DNA of 64,000 nucleotides from RBG-16-49-21 sp040768125 (lineage in GTDB: Bacteria > Spirochaetota > UBA4802 > UBA5550). The stretch's first letter is position 1. Each line of letters opens with the position of its first letter. Position numbers and translations under genes: made by a program. Location of the stretch: the NCBI GenBank assembly GCA_040768125.1, contig JAXGNG010000006.1, forward strand, positions 62,001-126,000, given 5' to 3'. The notes beneath the pieces are model-generated. The model ran no database searches, was not told where the DNA came from, and saw only the letters and a list, made by a program, of their open reading frames with translations. Shown here piece after piece: positions 18,529-27,261 of this stretch.

Positions 18529-19347
18529 CTACTTCTCTTTTGAAGAAATCCTGTCATGGAGAAACTTGAACCCCGGAGTGATATTCTCATCAAGGTGCAT
18601 GGGGAGCATGGTCTTCATTGACCTGCCTATCATGCCTCCTCCTGTTTTGAACAGGTACTTCATGATTTTGAAGAGCATCTCCGCCGGGAATCCGATGCCG
18701 ATCTCATGGTCACCGATGCCGGAGAAAGCCCGGTCGCCGGCCCCAGGAATCACCACCTGGGGGGTCCCGTTCAAGAAGGGCAGAAGGCCTCCCTTGACGC
18801 AGGACTCCCCGAAGCCCTCAAAGAAGGAATGCGTTATGGTCTCGTAGTCATAGCTGAGGGCGTGTATGATATGAGTGATATCCACCCCGTTCCCGTAGAC
18901 GAGGATGGTGTCGGGAACCACCGGGGTTTTCGGCAGGGGCGATGTGATGAATCCGCAGTATTCCCCCCTGCCGCCCTCCCGGGATCGCCGCAGAATATGA
19001 AAGGCCCCGGCGATTCTCTTCATTTCAGCCTCCCGGTTAAGGTGCCACCCCTGTTTGACCTGGCTCTCCACTAGGTCCTCCTTCGAAATATCGGCCCAGC
19101 CGTGAAAGGCCGTGGCGGGAACACAGAAATTATCCTCCATGGTCATGGCAACGGTAGTACCCCAGAAACGGCTCTGCGAAAATGCCTGGCAGAGGGACAT
19201 CTTTTTTCCCATCAGGGACGGACGCAATGCGCCGGCCGGGATCTCGCCTTTGTCCTTGATGTACGTTATGGCAACCGGGAAGGTGGAAAGGTGAAGCGCG
19301 TGAAAGAGTTCTTCTCCCGATTTTCTGTAATCTTCAATACTGCTCAT
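18529..19347 (-). CDS. DUF169 family protein
   Basis: A 272-residue protein of the DUF169 (COG2043) family, common in anaerobes and archaea. Recognisable parts are FPVAITYIKDKGEIP, a conserved LCQAFSQSRFWG and GIGFPAEMLFKIMKYL. The biochemical role of the family is not established; conserved Cys residues hint at metal or cofactor binding. A strong AAGGAGAAAAG site precedes the ATG. It is the last gene of the leftward cluster that starts with the methyltransferase at 20428. Confidence 0.72.
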   Translation of the reverse strand: MSSIEDYRKSGEELFHALHLSTFPVAITYIKDKGEIPAGALRPSLMGKKMSLCQAFSQSRFWGTTVAMTMEDNFCVPATAFHGWADISKEDLVESQVKQGWHLNREAEMKRIAGAFHILRRSREGGRGEYCGFITSPLPKTPVVPDTILVYGNGVDITHIIHALSYDYETITHSFFEGFGESCVKGGLLPFLNGTPQVVIPGAGDRAFSGIGDHEIGIGFPAEMLFKIMKYLFKTGGGMIGRSMKTMLPMHLDENITPGFKFLHDRISSKEK

Positions 19348-19365
19348 TCTTTTCTCCTTAATAAT

Positions 19366-19533
19366 TTATTGATGTATGCCTGGGAGGGCGGCGTCGGTGA
19401 TCGTGCCGGTGGTCTCCCTTCCCGTGCGCAGCAGGTTCATGTCGCGACGCCATTCGTACAGAATGATGGCCAGGTGTATGGCCGATATGACCAGCATGAT
19501 CAGCCCGATTACTCCGATGAAATCCTTCGGCAT
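19366..19533 (-). CDS. 55-residue single-membrane-span small protein
   Basis: A small frame encoding 55 residues. Residues 5-26 form one hydrophobic span (IGVIGLIMLVISAIHLAIIL) followed by basic EWRRDMNLLRTGRE, giving N-out/C-in topology by the positive-inside rule. It lies in frame order between an 18-residue ORF and DUF169, with gaps of 9 and 18 bases, which fits a real operon gene. No family recognised. It may be a small subunit or regulator of a membrane complex. Confidence 0.5.
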   Translation of the reverse strand: MPKDFIGVIGLIMLVISAIHLAIILYEWRRDMNLLRTGRETTGTITDAALPGIHQ

Positions 19534-19542
19534 GGCGGGGTC

Positions 19543-19599
19543 TCACAGGTGGTTCATTGAGATAACGAGCATCCAGGGTTTTGCCATGTCTCTCCTCAT
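19543..19599 (-). CDS. 18-residue putative leader/micro-ORF
   Basis: MRRDMAKPWMLVISMNHL. Its ATG overlaps the stop of the J-domain-like ORF as ATGA, and an internal ATG five codons on (19587) has AGGAGAGAC in front of it. The peptide is rich in Met and hydrophobic residues. Coupling on both sides argues for translation, but nothing proves a function. Confidence 0.3.
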   Translation of the reverse strand: MRRDMAKPWMLVISMNHL

Positions 19600-19799
19600 A
19601 ATGCAAGATGTAATGTTTCCTGATGCCAGTTCCAGCTTTCGCCGTTCGGGGAAGTGGCCCTGCATTTTTCCGGGTCTTCCCTGCAGCGATCGGGGTGCCA
19701 CGTGAACAGAAGGGCCCTGTACTTCTGGTTGATTTCCGCCAGGGTTGCCCTCTCGCCGATTTCCAGCGGTTTGACTGCATCCAGCAGTGATTGAGTCAT
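19596..19799 (-). CDS. short J-domain-like protein
   Basis: A 67-residue ORF. Residues ~12-42 resemble helices I-II of a DnaJ J-domain: EIGERATLAEINQKYRALLF then the HPD tripeptide (FTWHPDRC). Helix III and the rest of the J-domain are not recognisable; the sequence after CRATSP is unlike the family. It may be a truncated J-protein, a frameshifted remnant or a divergent short form. Its ATG overlaps the methyltransferase stop (ATGA), so it is translationally coupled. Confidence 0.5.
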   Translation of the reverse strand: MTQSLLDAVKPLEIGERATLAEINQKYRALLFTWHPDRCREDPEKCRATSPNGESWNWHQETLHLAL

Positions 19800-20428
19800 T
19801 GGCTTTCGGCTTTGTGCGCCTTCAGGGCGACAAACCCGCCTTCTCCATAACCTTTTTTTTGCTTCACCGCGCCGCTCTTTGAATCAAGCAGAGTCTGCAT
19901 GTATTCAACATCGGCAAATCCCGCTTCACGCACGTAACCGGTCAGTGTTCCGGCCGAATAGAACGTGGCGTCGCGGTAAAACCTGCTCGTCTCTTTTTTA
20001 ATTGAATATTTTTTTCCCAGGGTGCTCTCCGCGTCAATGAACCCGATGATGATGTCCCCGCCATTTTCAAGGACCCTGTAGGCTTCATGCAATGCCTGCC
20101 GGGGGCTGTCAAGGAAGCAGATCGAGGTCACCATCACAACGAGATCAAAAGAATTATCTTTAAACGGCAATGATTCCGCCGCGGCGAGGGCCACGCGTAT
20201 TCCCCGGCTTCGCGCTCTCAGCGTCATGTTGAAGGAGGGGTCCACGCCGGTTGCAATGCCGAGGGGGACCGCGAACCTCCCCGTGCCTACGCCGATATCG
20301 AGTCCCCGGGAAAACGGGGGAATGCAGCTCCGTATGGCTTCAATCTCATTTTCATACATTGATTTATTTACAATAAACCAATTGTCATACTCATCGCAAT
20401 AACTATCAAAGGCATCTGTTTTCGGCAT
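19796..20428 (-). CDS. SAM-dependent methyltransferase (class I)
   Basis: A 210-residue class I methyltransferase. Motif I is LDIGVGTGRFAVPLG (~43-57), followed by GVDPSFNM, the motif LPFKDNSFDLVVMVTSICF (~97) and a post-motif IIIGFIDAEST. It belongs to the UbiE/Methyltransf_11 type that acts on small molecules; the substrate is unknown. It is the first gene of a leftward coupled cluster (methyltransferase, J-like ORF, micro-ORFs, DUF169). Confidence 0.83.
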   Translation of the reverse strand: MPKTDAFDSYCDEYDNWFIVNKSMYENEIEAIRSCIPPFSRGLDIGVGTGRFAVPLGIATGVDPSFNMTLRARSRGIRVALAAAESLPFKDNSFDLVVMVTSICFLDSPRQALHEAYRVLENGGDIIIGFIDAESTLGKKYSIKKETSRFYRDATFYSAGTLTGYVREAGFADVEYMQTLLDSKSGAVKQKKGYGEGGFVALKAHKAESQ

Positions 20429-20542
20429 GGGCTTCTTTTCTCAGGACCAACAGTATTTCGATGACCGCATGATAAAAAACTGCATGGCGTCGTTTAAAAG
20501 ATGGGTATAGCATATGGAGCATAGATTCAATATTGTAAAGCG

Positions 20543-20581
20543 TAAAAAATCAACAGGCGGGGTCGTGCAACCCCGCCTGTT
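20543..20581 (-). terminator. intrinsic terminator after tRNA-Trp
   Basis: Perfect 12-bp arms (20552-20563 and 20570-20581) with a six-base loop, followed on the minus strand by GATTTTTT. It lies immediately downstream of tRNA-Trp. Confidence 0.85.
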
Positions 20582-20595
20582 TTCGTTCTGGCATG

Positions 20596-20668
<73 letters not shown>

Positions 20669-20750
20669 GTATGGTTAGTGCATAAAGGACAGGGCCGGAA
20701 TCCGTCAAGTATTTTATTCAGGGCTGTTGCGGGGGGGGTCAAACCCTCGC

Positions 20751-22202
20751 TCAGTAATATTCGTTGATCTCGCTGTCCTCGAAGAGGTATTTCTGACGGT
20801 CCTCGGAGACCTCGTCGAGCTCGCAGGGGTAGTCGCCGTTGAAGCAGGCGCAGCAGAAGTGCATCCCCGGCTCGTCCAGTGCCGTGAGCATGGTCTCCAC
20901 GTTCATGTACTCGATGGAATCGACGCGGAGGTACTTCCGAATCTCCTCGATCTCGTGGGTGGCGGCGATGAGCTCCTTGCGCGTGGGGATGTCGATGCCG
21001 TAGAAGCAGGGGAAGGTCGTGGGGGGGGCCGATATCCGCACGTGGACTTCCGTGGCGCCGGCCAGGCGGAACATCTTGATGATCTTCCGCATCGTGGTGC
21101 CCCGCATGATGGAGTCGTCCACCACGACGATGCGCTTTCCCGCCACGGTGGAGCGGACGGGGTTGTACTTGATCTTGGCGCCGAAGTCCCTGATCTTTTG
21201 CGAGGGCTCGATGAAGGTGCGGCCGATGTAATGGCTCCTGATGAGCCCCATCTCGTAGGGGATGCCCGATTCCTGGGCGTACCCGATGGCCGCGCATACC
21301 GACGAGTCGGGTATGGGCACCACGATGTCGGCCTCCACGGGGGACTGCTTCGCCAGCATGCGGCCCAGGCGCACCCGCATCTCGTAGACGGAGCGGCCGA
21401 AGATGATGCTGTCGGGCCTCGAGAAGTAGATGTACTCGAAGACGCAGAGGGACTGCTCCTTCTTCTCGAAGGGACGGTACGACTTGACGCCGGAAGAGGA
21501 TATCTCGACGAGCTCTCCCGCCTCGATCTCCCGGACGTATTCGCCGTCGATGATATCGAAGGAGCAGGTCTCGGAAGCGACGATATGGGCGTCACCGAGG
21601 CGGCCCAGGACGAGGGGGCGGAAGCCGTAGGGGTCGCGCACGGCGTAGATCTTGTCGCGGTTCATCACCAGGAGGGAGTAGGCCCCGCGCACCTGCTTCA
21701 GGGCGAAGATCAGGGCGTCCAGGAAATCGTCGATTCCCGATTTCGCCATGAGGTGCACGATCACCTCGGAGTCGATGGTGGTCTGGAAGATGTGTCCCTT
21801 CCTCTCGAGGTTGTGGCGCAGCGAGCCGGCGTTGGTCAGGTTCCCGTTGTGGGCCAGGACGATGGGCCCCAGGACCGACTCCGACCGGAAGGGCTGGGCG
21901 TTCCTGAGGAACGAGGACCCCGTGGTTGAATAGCGGTTGTGCCCGATTGCCATGTGGCCCCGGAGGTGGTTGATGTGCTCCTCGGTGAAGACGTCGATGA
22001 CCTTTCCCATCCCCGCAAAGCGGTAGATATGGTGGCCGTCGGAGGTGGCGATGCCGGCCGATTCCTGGCCCCGGTGCTGGAGCATGTAGAGGCCCAGGTA
22101 GGCCAGGTTCGCCGCCCTCTCCGTTCCGTAGATTCCGAAAATGCCGCATTCATCTTTAGGCTTTCCGTCATTGACGGGGAGGGGGATGGCTGTTGATTTC
22201 AT
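20751..22202 (-). CDS. purF: amidophosphoribosyltransferase
   Basis: First committed enzyme of purine synthesis: PRPP plus glutamine to phosphoribosylamine. At 483 residues it is of the Bacillus type. The propeptide ends before Cys19 (ECGIFGIYG), the N-terminal nucleophile of the glutaminase domain. The PRPP-binding loop VVVVDDSIMRGTT is near residue 356, and C-terminal Cys residues (FCCACFNGDYPC) match the [4Fe-4S]-bearing, oxygen-sensitive form. Other pur genes are not adjacent, so it stands alone next to tRNA-Trp. Confidence 0.96.
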   Translation of the reverse strand: MKSTAIPLPVNDGKPKDECGIFGIYGTERAANLAYLGLYMLQHRGQESAGIATSDGHHIYRFAGMGKVIDVFTEEHINHLRGHMAIGHNRYSTTGSSFLRNAQPFRSESVLGPIVLAHNGNLTNAGSLRHNLERKGHIFQTTIDSEVIVHLMAKSGIDDFLDALIFALKQVRGAYSLLVMNRDKIYAVRDPYGFRPLVLGRLGDAHIVASETCSFDIIDGEYVREIEAGELVEISSSGVKSYRPFEKKEQSLCVFEYIYFSRPDSIIFGRSVYEMRVRLGRMLAKQSPVEADIVVPIPDSSVCAAIGYAQESGIPYEMGLIRSHYIGRTFIEPSQKIRDFGAKIKYNPVRSTVAGKRIVVVDDSIMRGTTMRKIIKMFRLAGATEVHVRISAPPTTFPCFYGIDIPTRKELIAATHEIEEIRKYLRVDSIEYMNVETMLTALDEPGMHFCCACFNGDYPCELDEVSEDRQKYLFEDSEINEYY

Positions 22203-22488
22203 AAGAACCTGGAGATACGGGTATCGGTCTGCGCTGCAGGGACTACTACGCGGGGTAGAACTGTTGTTGTAAAGTATTTTTAAGGCACATGAATGTTAAA
22301 TTAATACGTTCAGGTTACATTTTCAGTATGACGCGGGTATGAACCCACTTTGGCCGTTTTGGGGCGAGAAAGGGAATCGAGGAGAATGCGTGGTCAGCCT
22401 GAGCCCGGTGACGGAGAGCAGGCCCCGAAAAAACAGTTGAAAAAGCGGGATTCCGCGTGCTTTGATTACCAAGCATGGAGGTGCGTCA

Positions 22489-23172
22489 ATGAAACAGTGT
22501 CAGAGAATCGCGTTGATCCTGCCCGTGGTGCTTGTCTGCGCGTCCAGCGCCTTCGGGTCGGGCATCGGGGGGTATTTCACCACCCATTACGGACACTACC
22601 GATGGGAAGCTGGCCAGTCGGTCACGCTCACGGACTCGACATTCGGCGGGATCGACAGGCCCTCGCCGGGGCGGCCGGTCATCCTCGGGGGCGGCATTGT
22701 CTGGGACACGTGCCTGGGCAAGGACCAGGTGTTCAACTTTCGCCAGAATATCGGATTTGATTCGCACTTCAATTCAACGGTGAAGCTGACCCAGGTCGGA
22801 CTGGTCAACACCTTCGGATTCGCGCCGGTAAGAAAGGGCATGTTCCGTTTCTGGCTTGGGCCGCAGCTGAACCTTCACTACAGGTGGGGAAAGGACGCGA
22901 AAAAGTACTACTCGCCGAGCGTCTACGCCGTTGCTTATCCCGGGGCCGTCATCGGCATCAGGAGGAAGTACGAGTACGTCACCATCGGCACCGGCCTCGC
23001 CCTCGGGCTGAACATCAACGTGCACCGGCACGTGACCCTGGCGTTTGATCTCGGTATGCAGATCGCCACGTCGCTGTGGGGGAGGGGCAGGGACATGGAC
23101 AGGATCACGGCATCCTGCTGGGGATACGAGGGATTTCTCAACATCGCGGTGCTCGGCAGGTTCAACGAGTGA
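22489..23172 (+). CDS. exported outer-membrane-type protein, unknown
   Basis: A 227-residue protein with a clear signal peptide (MKQCQRIALILPVVLVCASSAFGSG). The mature part alternates hydrophobic and aromatic residues and glycine (GGYFTTHYGHYRWEAG, FWLGPQLNLHYRWG, GTGLALGLNINVHRHVTLAFDLG), as in small beta-barrel outer-membrane proteins. No named family recognised. GGAGGTG precedes the start at 22489. A terminator follows 28 bases after the stop. The 286 bases upstream (22203-22488) hold no gene I can support. Confidence 0.65.
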   Translation: MKQCQRIALILPVVLVCASSAFGSGIGGYFTTHYGHYRWEAGQSVTLTDSTFGGIDRPSPGRPVILGGGIVWDTCLGKDQVFNFRQNIGFDSHFNSTVKLTQVGLVNTFGFAPVRKGMFRFWLGPQLNLHYRWGKDAKKYYSPSVYAVAYPGAVIGIRRKYEYVTIGTGLALGLNINVHRHVTLAFDLGMQIATSLWGRGRDMDRITASCWGYEGFLNIAVLGRFNE

Positions 23173-23199
23173 GATGACCGGGTGGTTCAACGCCTGGAC

Positions 23200-23226
23200 G
23201 CCGCGCTTCACGCGCGGCTTTTTTTT
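23200..23226 (+). terminator. intrinsic terminator
   Basis: GCCGCGC (23200-23206), loop TTCAC, GCGCGGC (23212-23218), then eight Ts. It ends the outer-membrane-type gene transcript, between it and convergent gpmI. Confidence 0.88.
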
Positions 23227-23282
23227 CCCAGTCAGGAATGCGATTGCCCGGCGGGGTGCGCGCCCGGGGCGGACACCGTGTC

Positions 23283-24935
23283 CTACGTCAGCTCGATCAC
23301 GGGGGGAAGGTAATTTTCGGGGGGGACGAAGCCCATGAGAAGGAGGATCGTGGCCGCCACGTTGGCGATCCCGGGATCGTCCACGATCTCCGAGAGGCGG
23401 TATTCCTTCTTGAATCCCGGGTCATGTATGATGAAGGGCACGGGGTTCAGGGTGTGGGATGTCTTGCTTTTCGGCATGCCGGTCTTGGGATCGCGGGCGA
23501 TTTCCCCCTTCTTGTTGGTTTCGTACATCTCGTCCAGGTTGCCGTGGTCAGCCGTGATCAGGGTGATGCACCCCGCGCGGTCCGCGGCCGCCAGGAGCCG
23601 GCGGAGGCAGAGGTCCACGGTCTCGGCCGCGATGATCGCCGCCTCCAGGTCCCCGGTGTGCCCCACCATGTCGCCGTTGGGGTAGTTGAGGCGGATGAAC
23701 CCGTAGCGGCCGCTCTCGATGGCCTCGATCGTGGCGTCGGTGATCTCCGCGGCCTTCATCCAGGGCCGCCGGTTGAACTCCACGCGGTCCGAGGGGATCT
23801 CCAGGTAGTCCTCGAGCTTCTCGTCGAACTTGCCGCTCCTGTTGCCGTTCCAGAAATAGGTCACGTGGCCGAACTTCTGCGTTTCCGAAACCGCGAACTG
23901 CCGCACCCCCGAGGCGACCAGGTGCTCGCTGATGGTCTCCTCGATGTCGGGGGGCGGCACCAGGTAGCGCTTCGGTATTTTAAGATCCCCGTCGTATTCC
24001 ATCATGCCGGCGTAGCGCACGTCGGGCCTGGGCCCGCGATCAAAGCCGTCGAAGTCCTCGTCGTCGAAGGCACGGGATATTTCGATAGCCCGGTCGCCCC
24101 GGAAATTGAAGAGGACAACGGAATCGCCGTCCGCCACGAGACCCACGGGACCGGCGTCGTCAACGACGGTGAAGGCGGGGAGGTACTGGTCGGTTATCGA
24201 AGGGTCCTCGGAGCGGAAGGCCCTGATCGCCTCGGCGGCCGACCGGAAGGGCCGCGCCGCGCCGCGGACGTGGGCCTCCCAGCCGCGCTGAACGACGCTC
24301 CAGTCCGCCTCGTAGCGGTCCATGGTGGTCACCATCCGCCCCCCGCCCGAGGCGATGCGGTAGTCGCGGCCGTCCCGGACGTGGCCCCCGAGGAACTTCT
24401 CCAGGGAGTCGACGTAGAGAAGGGCGGAGGTCGCCGGGACGTCGCGGCCGTCCAGGAGCACGTGCACGCGGAGCCTGGCGACGCCGGCAGCGGCCGCGCC
24501 GTCGATGAGCGCGAAGAGATGGTCGATGTGGGAGTGCACGTTGCCGTCGGAGAGAAGGCCCATCAGGTGAAGCGTCGAGGTGCCCGCCGCGGGGCCCTCG
24601 ACGAGCTCCCTCCACACGGGGGTTTCGAAGATCGCCCCCGACGCGATCGCCTTGCCCACGAGCTTCGCGCCCTGGTCGATAACGCGACCGGCCCCGAGGG
24701 CGTTGTGTCCCACCTCGCTGTTCCCCATGTCGTCGTCGGTCGGGAGCCCCACGGCGGTGCCATGGGCCCTGAGGGTGGTGTGCGGGTCGTCGCGCATGAG
24801 GCGGTCCAGGATGGGCGTGCGGGCAAGGTGGAAGGCGTTTCCCTCGTTCTCCCGGCCGATGCCCACGCCGTCCATGATGACCAGGACCAGGGGGCCCTGG
24901 CGGGTGATCCTGTCGATGCGGGAGAGGGGGGTCAT
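23283..24935 (-). CDS. gpmI: 2,3-bisphosphoglycerate-independent phosphoglycerate mutase
   Basis: Interconverts 3- and 2-phosphoglycerate in glycolysis/gluconeogenesis using two Mn ions and a phosphoserine intermediate. It has 550 residues, slightly longer than the ~510 of the type enzyme. Metal Asp22 is in VIMDGVG, catalytic Ser73 in GNSEVGHNALGAGR, and the second metal block TADHGNLDEM is near 455. The ATG is 10 bases after the STAS gene stop, so it is the last gene of the rsbW-membrane-STAS-gpmI transcript. Confidence 0.94.
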   Translation of the reverse strand: MTPLSRIDRITRQGPLVLVIMDGVGIGRENEGNAFHLARTPILDRLMRDDPHTTLRAHGTAVGLPTDDDMGNSEVGHNALGAGRVIDQGAKLVGKAIASGAIFETPVWRELVEGPAAGTSTLHLMGLLSDGNVHSHIDHLFALIDGAAAAGVARLRVHVLLDGRDVPATSALLYVDSLEKFLGGHVRDGRDYRIASGGGRMVTTMDRYEADWSVVQRGWEAHVRGAARPFRSAAEAIRAFRSEDPSITDQYLPAFTVVDDAGPVGLVADGDSVVLFNFRGDRAIEISRAFDDEDFDGFDRGPRPDVRYAGMMEYDGDLKIPKRYLVPPPDIEETISEHLVASGVRQFAVSETQKFGHVTYFWNGNRSGKFDEKLEDYLEIPSDRVEFNRRPWMKAAEITDATIEAIESGRYGFIRLNYPNGDMVGHTGDLEAAIIAAETVDLCLRRLLAAADRAGCITLITADHGNLDEMYETNKKGEIARDPKTGMPKSKTSHTLNPVPFIIHDPGFKKEYRLSEIVDDPGIANVAATILLLMGFVPPENYLPPVIELT

Positions 24936-24945
24936 GGCGTTCCCC

Positions 24946-25251
24946 TCAGTCCATGAGGAAGCGCTCCAGTCCCGACAGCTCGAGGACGCGGAGCACGGTT
25001 TCGTTAGGGTTTACCAGGCTCAGGGTGCGGTTTTTTTCCGAGAGGGCGTTTTTGAATCGTATCAGTGCGGCGATTGACATGGAGTCGATCTTTCTCACGG
25101 AGGCGAGGTCAATCACGGCGTCACGCGTGTCGGATTTCGCGAAGCGGTTGAGCTCCTCCGTGACGGCGTTGATGTTCTGCGAGACCAGCTCGCAGAGGAT
25201 GATGAAGGTGCATTCGGAATCCCCTTCAATTCGCTCGATGACCATTCCCAT
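24946..25251 (-). CDS. STAS-domain anti-sigma factor antagonist
   Basis: About 101 residues forming a single STAS domain. The phosphorylation region reads ASVRKIDSMSIAALIRFKNAL, where Ser in DSMS is the likely phosphosite. The start is placed at MGMVIERIEG because the upstream extension is Arg/Gly-rich and not STAS-like. It lies downstream of an RsbW-type kinase and would be its partner-switching substrate. Dephosphorylation could come from the SpoIIE-type phosphatase at 15792. Confidence 0.8.
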   Translation of the reverse strand: MGMVIERIEGDSECTFIILCELVSQNINAVTEELNRFAKSDTRDAVIDLASVRKIDSMSIAALIRFKNALSEKNRTLSLVNPNETVLRVLELSGLERFLMD

Positions 25252-25365
25252 GCTCTCGCCCCTGCGTAATACGGGGCCTTTACGGCCCCGCTCTGTGACG
25301 ATTCTCCCAGAGGCGCGCCCCCGTGTCAATACAAATCTCAGGATGGGCAAGGGGATACTCTGTCG

Positions 25366-26046
25366 TCACCGGCCCCTGATCGTTTCGAGGATCTCCTCCA
25401 GTTCCCTGGCGCGGGTGACGGTCTCCCCGGAAAGGGGCACCCGTTCCCCGCCCCGGGAGGAGATGATGTCTTCCGCGAGGGATGAGGAGAGGCGGCCGCT
25501 TTTTTCCTGGTACTCCCGGAGGAGCGACGCCGCCTTTTCCCCGTCGAGAATTGCGCGTGGGCGGGAAAGGCCTCCCAGGTAGCGCCGGAGCCGCGCCGTG
25601 GCCAGGGCGGCGAGGGCTACGGCCGCCGCCGGGGCCATTAGAATAAGGTTTGACCTGATCATGGCGGCGACGCACTCACCCGGTGAGGCCTTGAGGGCGA
25701 TGTTCCAGAGGACCCAGAGGATATTGGCCGTGAGAAGCGAGGCGATGAATGAGGGCGCCCCCTTCGGAACACCCACGGCGGTGAACCCCGCGGAAAGAAG
25801 AATGACTCCCAGGAAAAGAAGCACCGTTGCGAAGCCTATCGTTTCGGATATCAGGGCGATGCCGGACAGGAAGGAGTGAACGCCCCGCACGATTTCGATG
25901 ATCTCTTCCAGCTGGCCGAGGATGTCGAGGGCCGGCTCGCGGCCCTCGGCCGCGAGGGGAAGCGCGCATCCGAAGAGGAGCAGGACGATTCGTCGGAGGG
26001 TGTGGGCGACAGGGAGTCCCATGGCGCAGGCCGCGCGGGGAGTCAT
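25366..26046 (-). CDS. membrane protein of unknown function in rsbW operon
   Basis: A 226-residue protein with a signal-like N-terminus (RRIVLLLFGCALPLAAEG), then hydrophobic spans at about 60-90 (ALISETIGFATVLLFLGVILLSAG), 95-115 and 130-152, and a charged helical C-terminal tail (residues 165-226). No family recognised. Its stop overlaps the rsbW start region (26043-26046), and the STAS gene follows, so it may act as a membrane sensor or anchor for the partner-switching pair. Confidence 0.6.
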   Translation of the reverse strand: MTPRAACAMGLPVAHTLRRIVLLLFGCALPLAAEGREPALDILGQLEEIIEIVRGVHSFLSGIALISETIGFATVLLFLGVILLSAGFTAVGVPKGAPSFIASLLTANILWVLWNIALKASPGECVAAMIRSNLILMAPAAAVALAALATARLRRYLGGLSRPRAILDGEKAASLLREYQEKSGRLSSSLAEDIISSRGGERVPLSGETVTRARELEEILETIRGR

Positions 26047-26465
26047 TTTCCCCGCGGTATCCGCAGGTTGATCTGGTTTCCCTTGTCGTTCCAGTTGATG
26101 TCGCAGAACTGGTTGATAATGTAGATTCCCCTGCCGCGCGTGCTCAGGAGATCGCGGTTTTTCAGGCTCGCGGCGATGTCGCGGGTGTCGAAGCCTTTAC
26201 CCTCGTCGGCGATGGCGATGACAACCTCGTCTGATTTCGACGTCACCGTGACGTGGATGCGTTTGCCGCTGTTCCACCGGTTGCCGTGCTCCATGGCGTT
26301 GGTGATCGCCTCGTCCAGGGAAAGGTAGAGTTCCTCCGGGGTTATCCCGATATTCATGTCTTTGGCGGCGATTTTCGAGCAAATCGCGTCAATGATGTCT
26401 TTCCGAACGCCCAGGTCGGATGGGAACGATTCATCGAGTATGGTTATTGTTTCCTGTTTTACCAT
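26043..26465 (-). CDS. RsbW/SpoIIAB-like serine kinase (anti-sigma type)
   Basis: A 140-residue HATPase_c_2 protein. The GHKL blocks are visible: N box SLDEAITNAMEHGN (~47-60), G1 box IADEGKGFD (~87) and G2 box STRGRGIYIINQFCD (~108-122). Such kinases phosphorylate a STAS partner and may bind a sigma factor. The operon includes STAS gene 24946, which is a likely substrate. No sigma factor gene lies in the window. Confidence 0.83.
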   Translation of the reverse strand: MVKQETITILDESFPSDLGVRKDIIDAICSKIAAKDMNIGITPEELYLSLDEAITNAMEHGNRWNSGKRIHVTVTSKSDEVVIAIADEGKGFDTRDIAASLKNRDLLSTRGRGIYIINQFCDINWNDKGNQINLRIPRGK

Positions 26466-26578
26466 GCGATGTTACGTCACAAGCAATGTTTCAGGCAATG
26501 CAAAGGCGTTTCAGGCTTTATGTGAATCGAAATGGTCCGATACGCGATTATTTTCTCGGCATTACCGGTTCCGTCGAT

Positions 26579-26652
26579 TCGGGATGGGGAGATTCGAACT
26601 CCCGACTTCTTCGTCCCGAACGAAGCGCGCTACCGGGCTGCGCCACATCCCG
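26579..26652 (-). tRNA. trnP: tRNA-Pro (anticodon CGG)
   Basis: Minus-strand cloverleaf: acceptor CGGGATG/CATCCCG, D arm GGCGCAGCCCGGTAGCGCG, anticodon stem CTTCG/CGAAG around TTCGGGA (anticodon CGG) and T arm TCGGGAGTTCGAATCTCCC. The discriminator is A and CCA is not encoded. Confidence 0.95.
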
Positions 26653-26794
26653 TCGGTCTTTTGTCTCTTACCGTGGGGCATACTAGTTCCAATATTGATA
26701 TATTTGCAATCAAAAATTTCTTCATAATATGTAAATATGACAAAAACATTCAAGCTGTCGGGAACGTTTCACCCGCCCCGCCAGAAAAAAATAC

Positions 26795-26823
26795 TTGCAG
26801 GGGGCGCCGATGTTTTATATAGT
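26795..26823 (+). promoter_or_regulatory. sigma-70-type promoter for STAS-plsB
   Basis: TTGCAG (26795-26800), 17-base spacer, TATAGT (26818-26823). Transcription would start near 26830, giving a ~90-base leader before the STAS gene. Confidence 0.6.
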
Positions 26824-26919
26824 CCGTCCACGCATATACGGCGGCGGGCTTTCCGTCGCTCCGCATGACTACGGCGCGAACCGGCGCATTCCATCCCGGT
26901 TTTCCGAAGAGGTGCCATC

Positions 26920-27249
26920 ATGAACATTGATCATCGGTATATCAATGATGTGCTCGTCATTGACCTGCGCGAGGGTGAGGGGCGCCTGAGCGAAGGGGAC
27001 ATCGACGAGTTTATCGGGAGCATCCTGGGCCTCGGGGTCGGGGAAAGGGGCACCATCGCCCTGAACCTTTCCATGAAGGCCTTCCTGAACAGCTCGGGGT
27101 TGAGTGATCTTATCAAGGTGAAGGACCGCCTCATGGACAGGGGAATCGAAATGGTGCTTATCAATCCCACAACCCGCGTCATGTCTCTCCTGGAGATGGC
27201 GGGCGTGGGCCGGTTTTTCAACATCATCGCAAGTGAAAACCAGCTCTAG
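26920..27249 (+). CDS. STAS-domain anti-sigma factor antagonist
   Basis: A 109-residue SpoIIAA/RsbV-like protein: VLVIDLREGEGRL strand, GTIALNLSMKAFLNSSGLSDLIK with the phospho-acceptor Ser in NSSG (~residue 63), and the end helix VMSLLEMAGVGRFFNI. It precedes plsB by 12 bases, so phospholipid synthesis and stress signalling are transcribed together. Which kinase acts on it is unknown; the nearest is the RsbW-like gene on the opposite strand at 26043. Confidence 0.83.
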   Translation: MNIDHRYINDVLVIDLREGEGRLSEGDIDEFIGSILGLGVGERGTIALNLSMKAFLNSSGLSDLIKVKDRLMDRGIEMVLINPTTRVMSLLEMAGVGRFFNIIASENQL

Positions 27250-27261
27250 GGACGGTGGCGC

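Noticed and set aside
23238..24956. 572-residue open frame antisense to gpmI
   Set aside because: Shadow of gpmI with low-complexity composition and no family resemblance.
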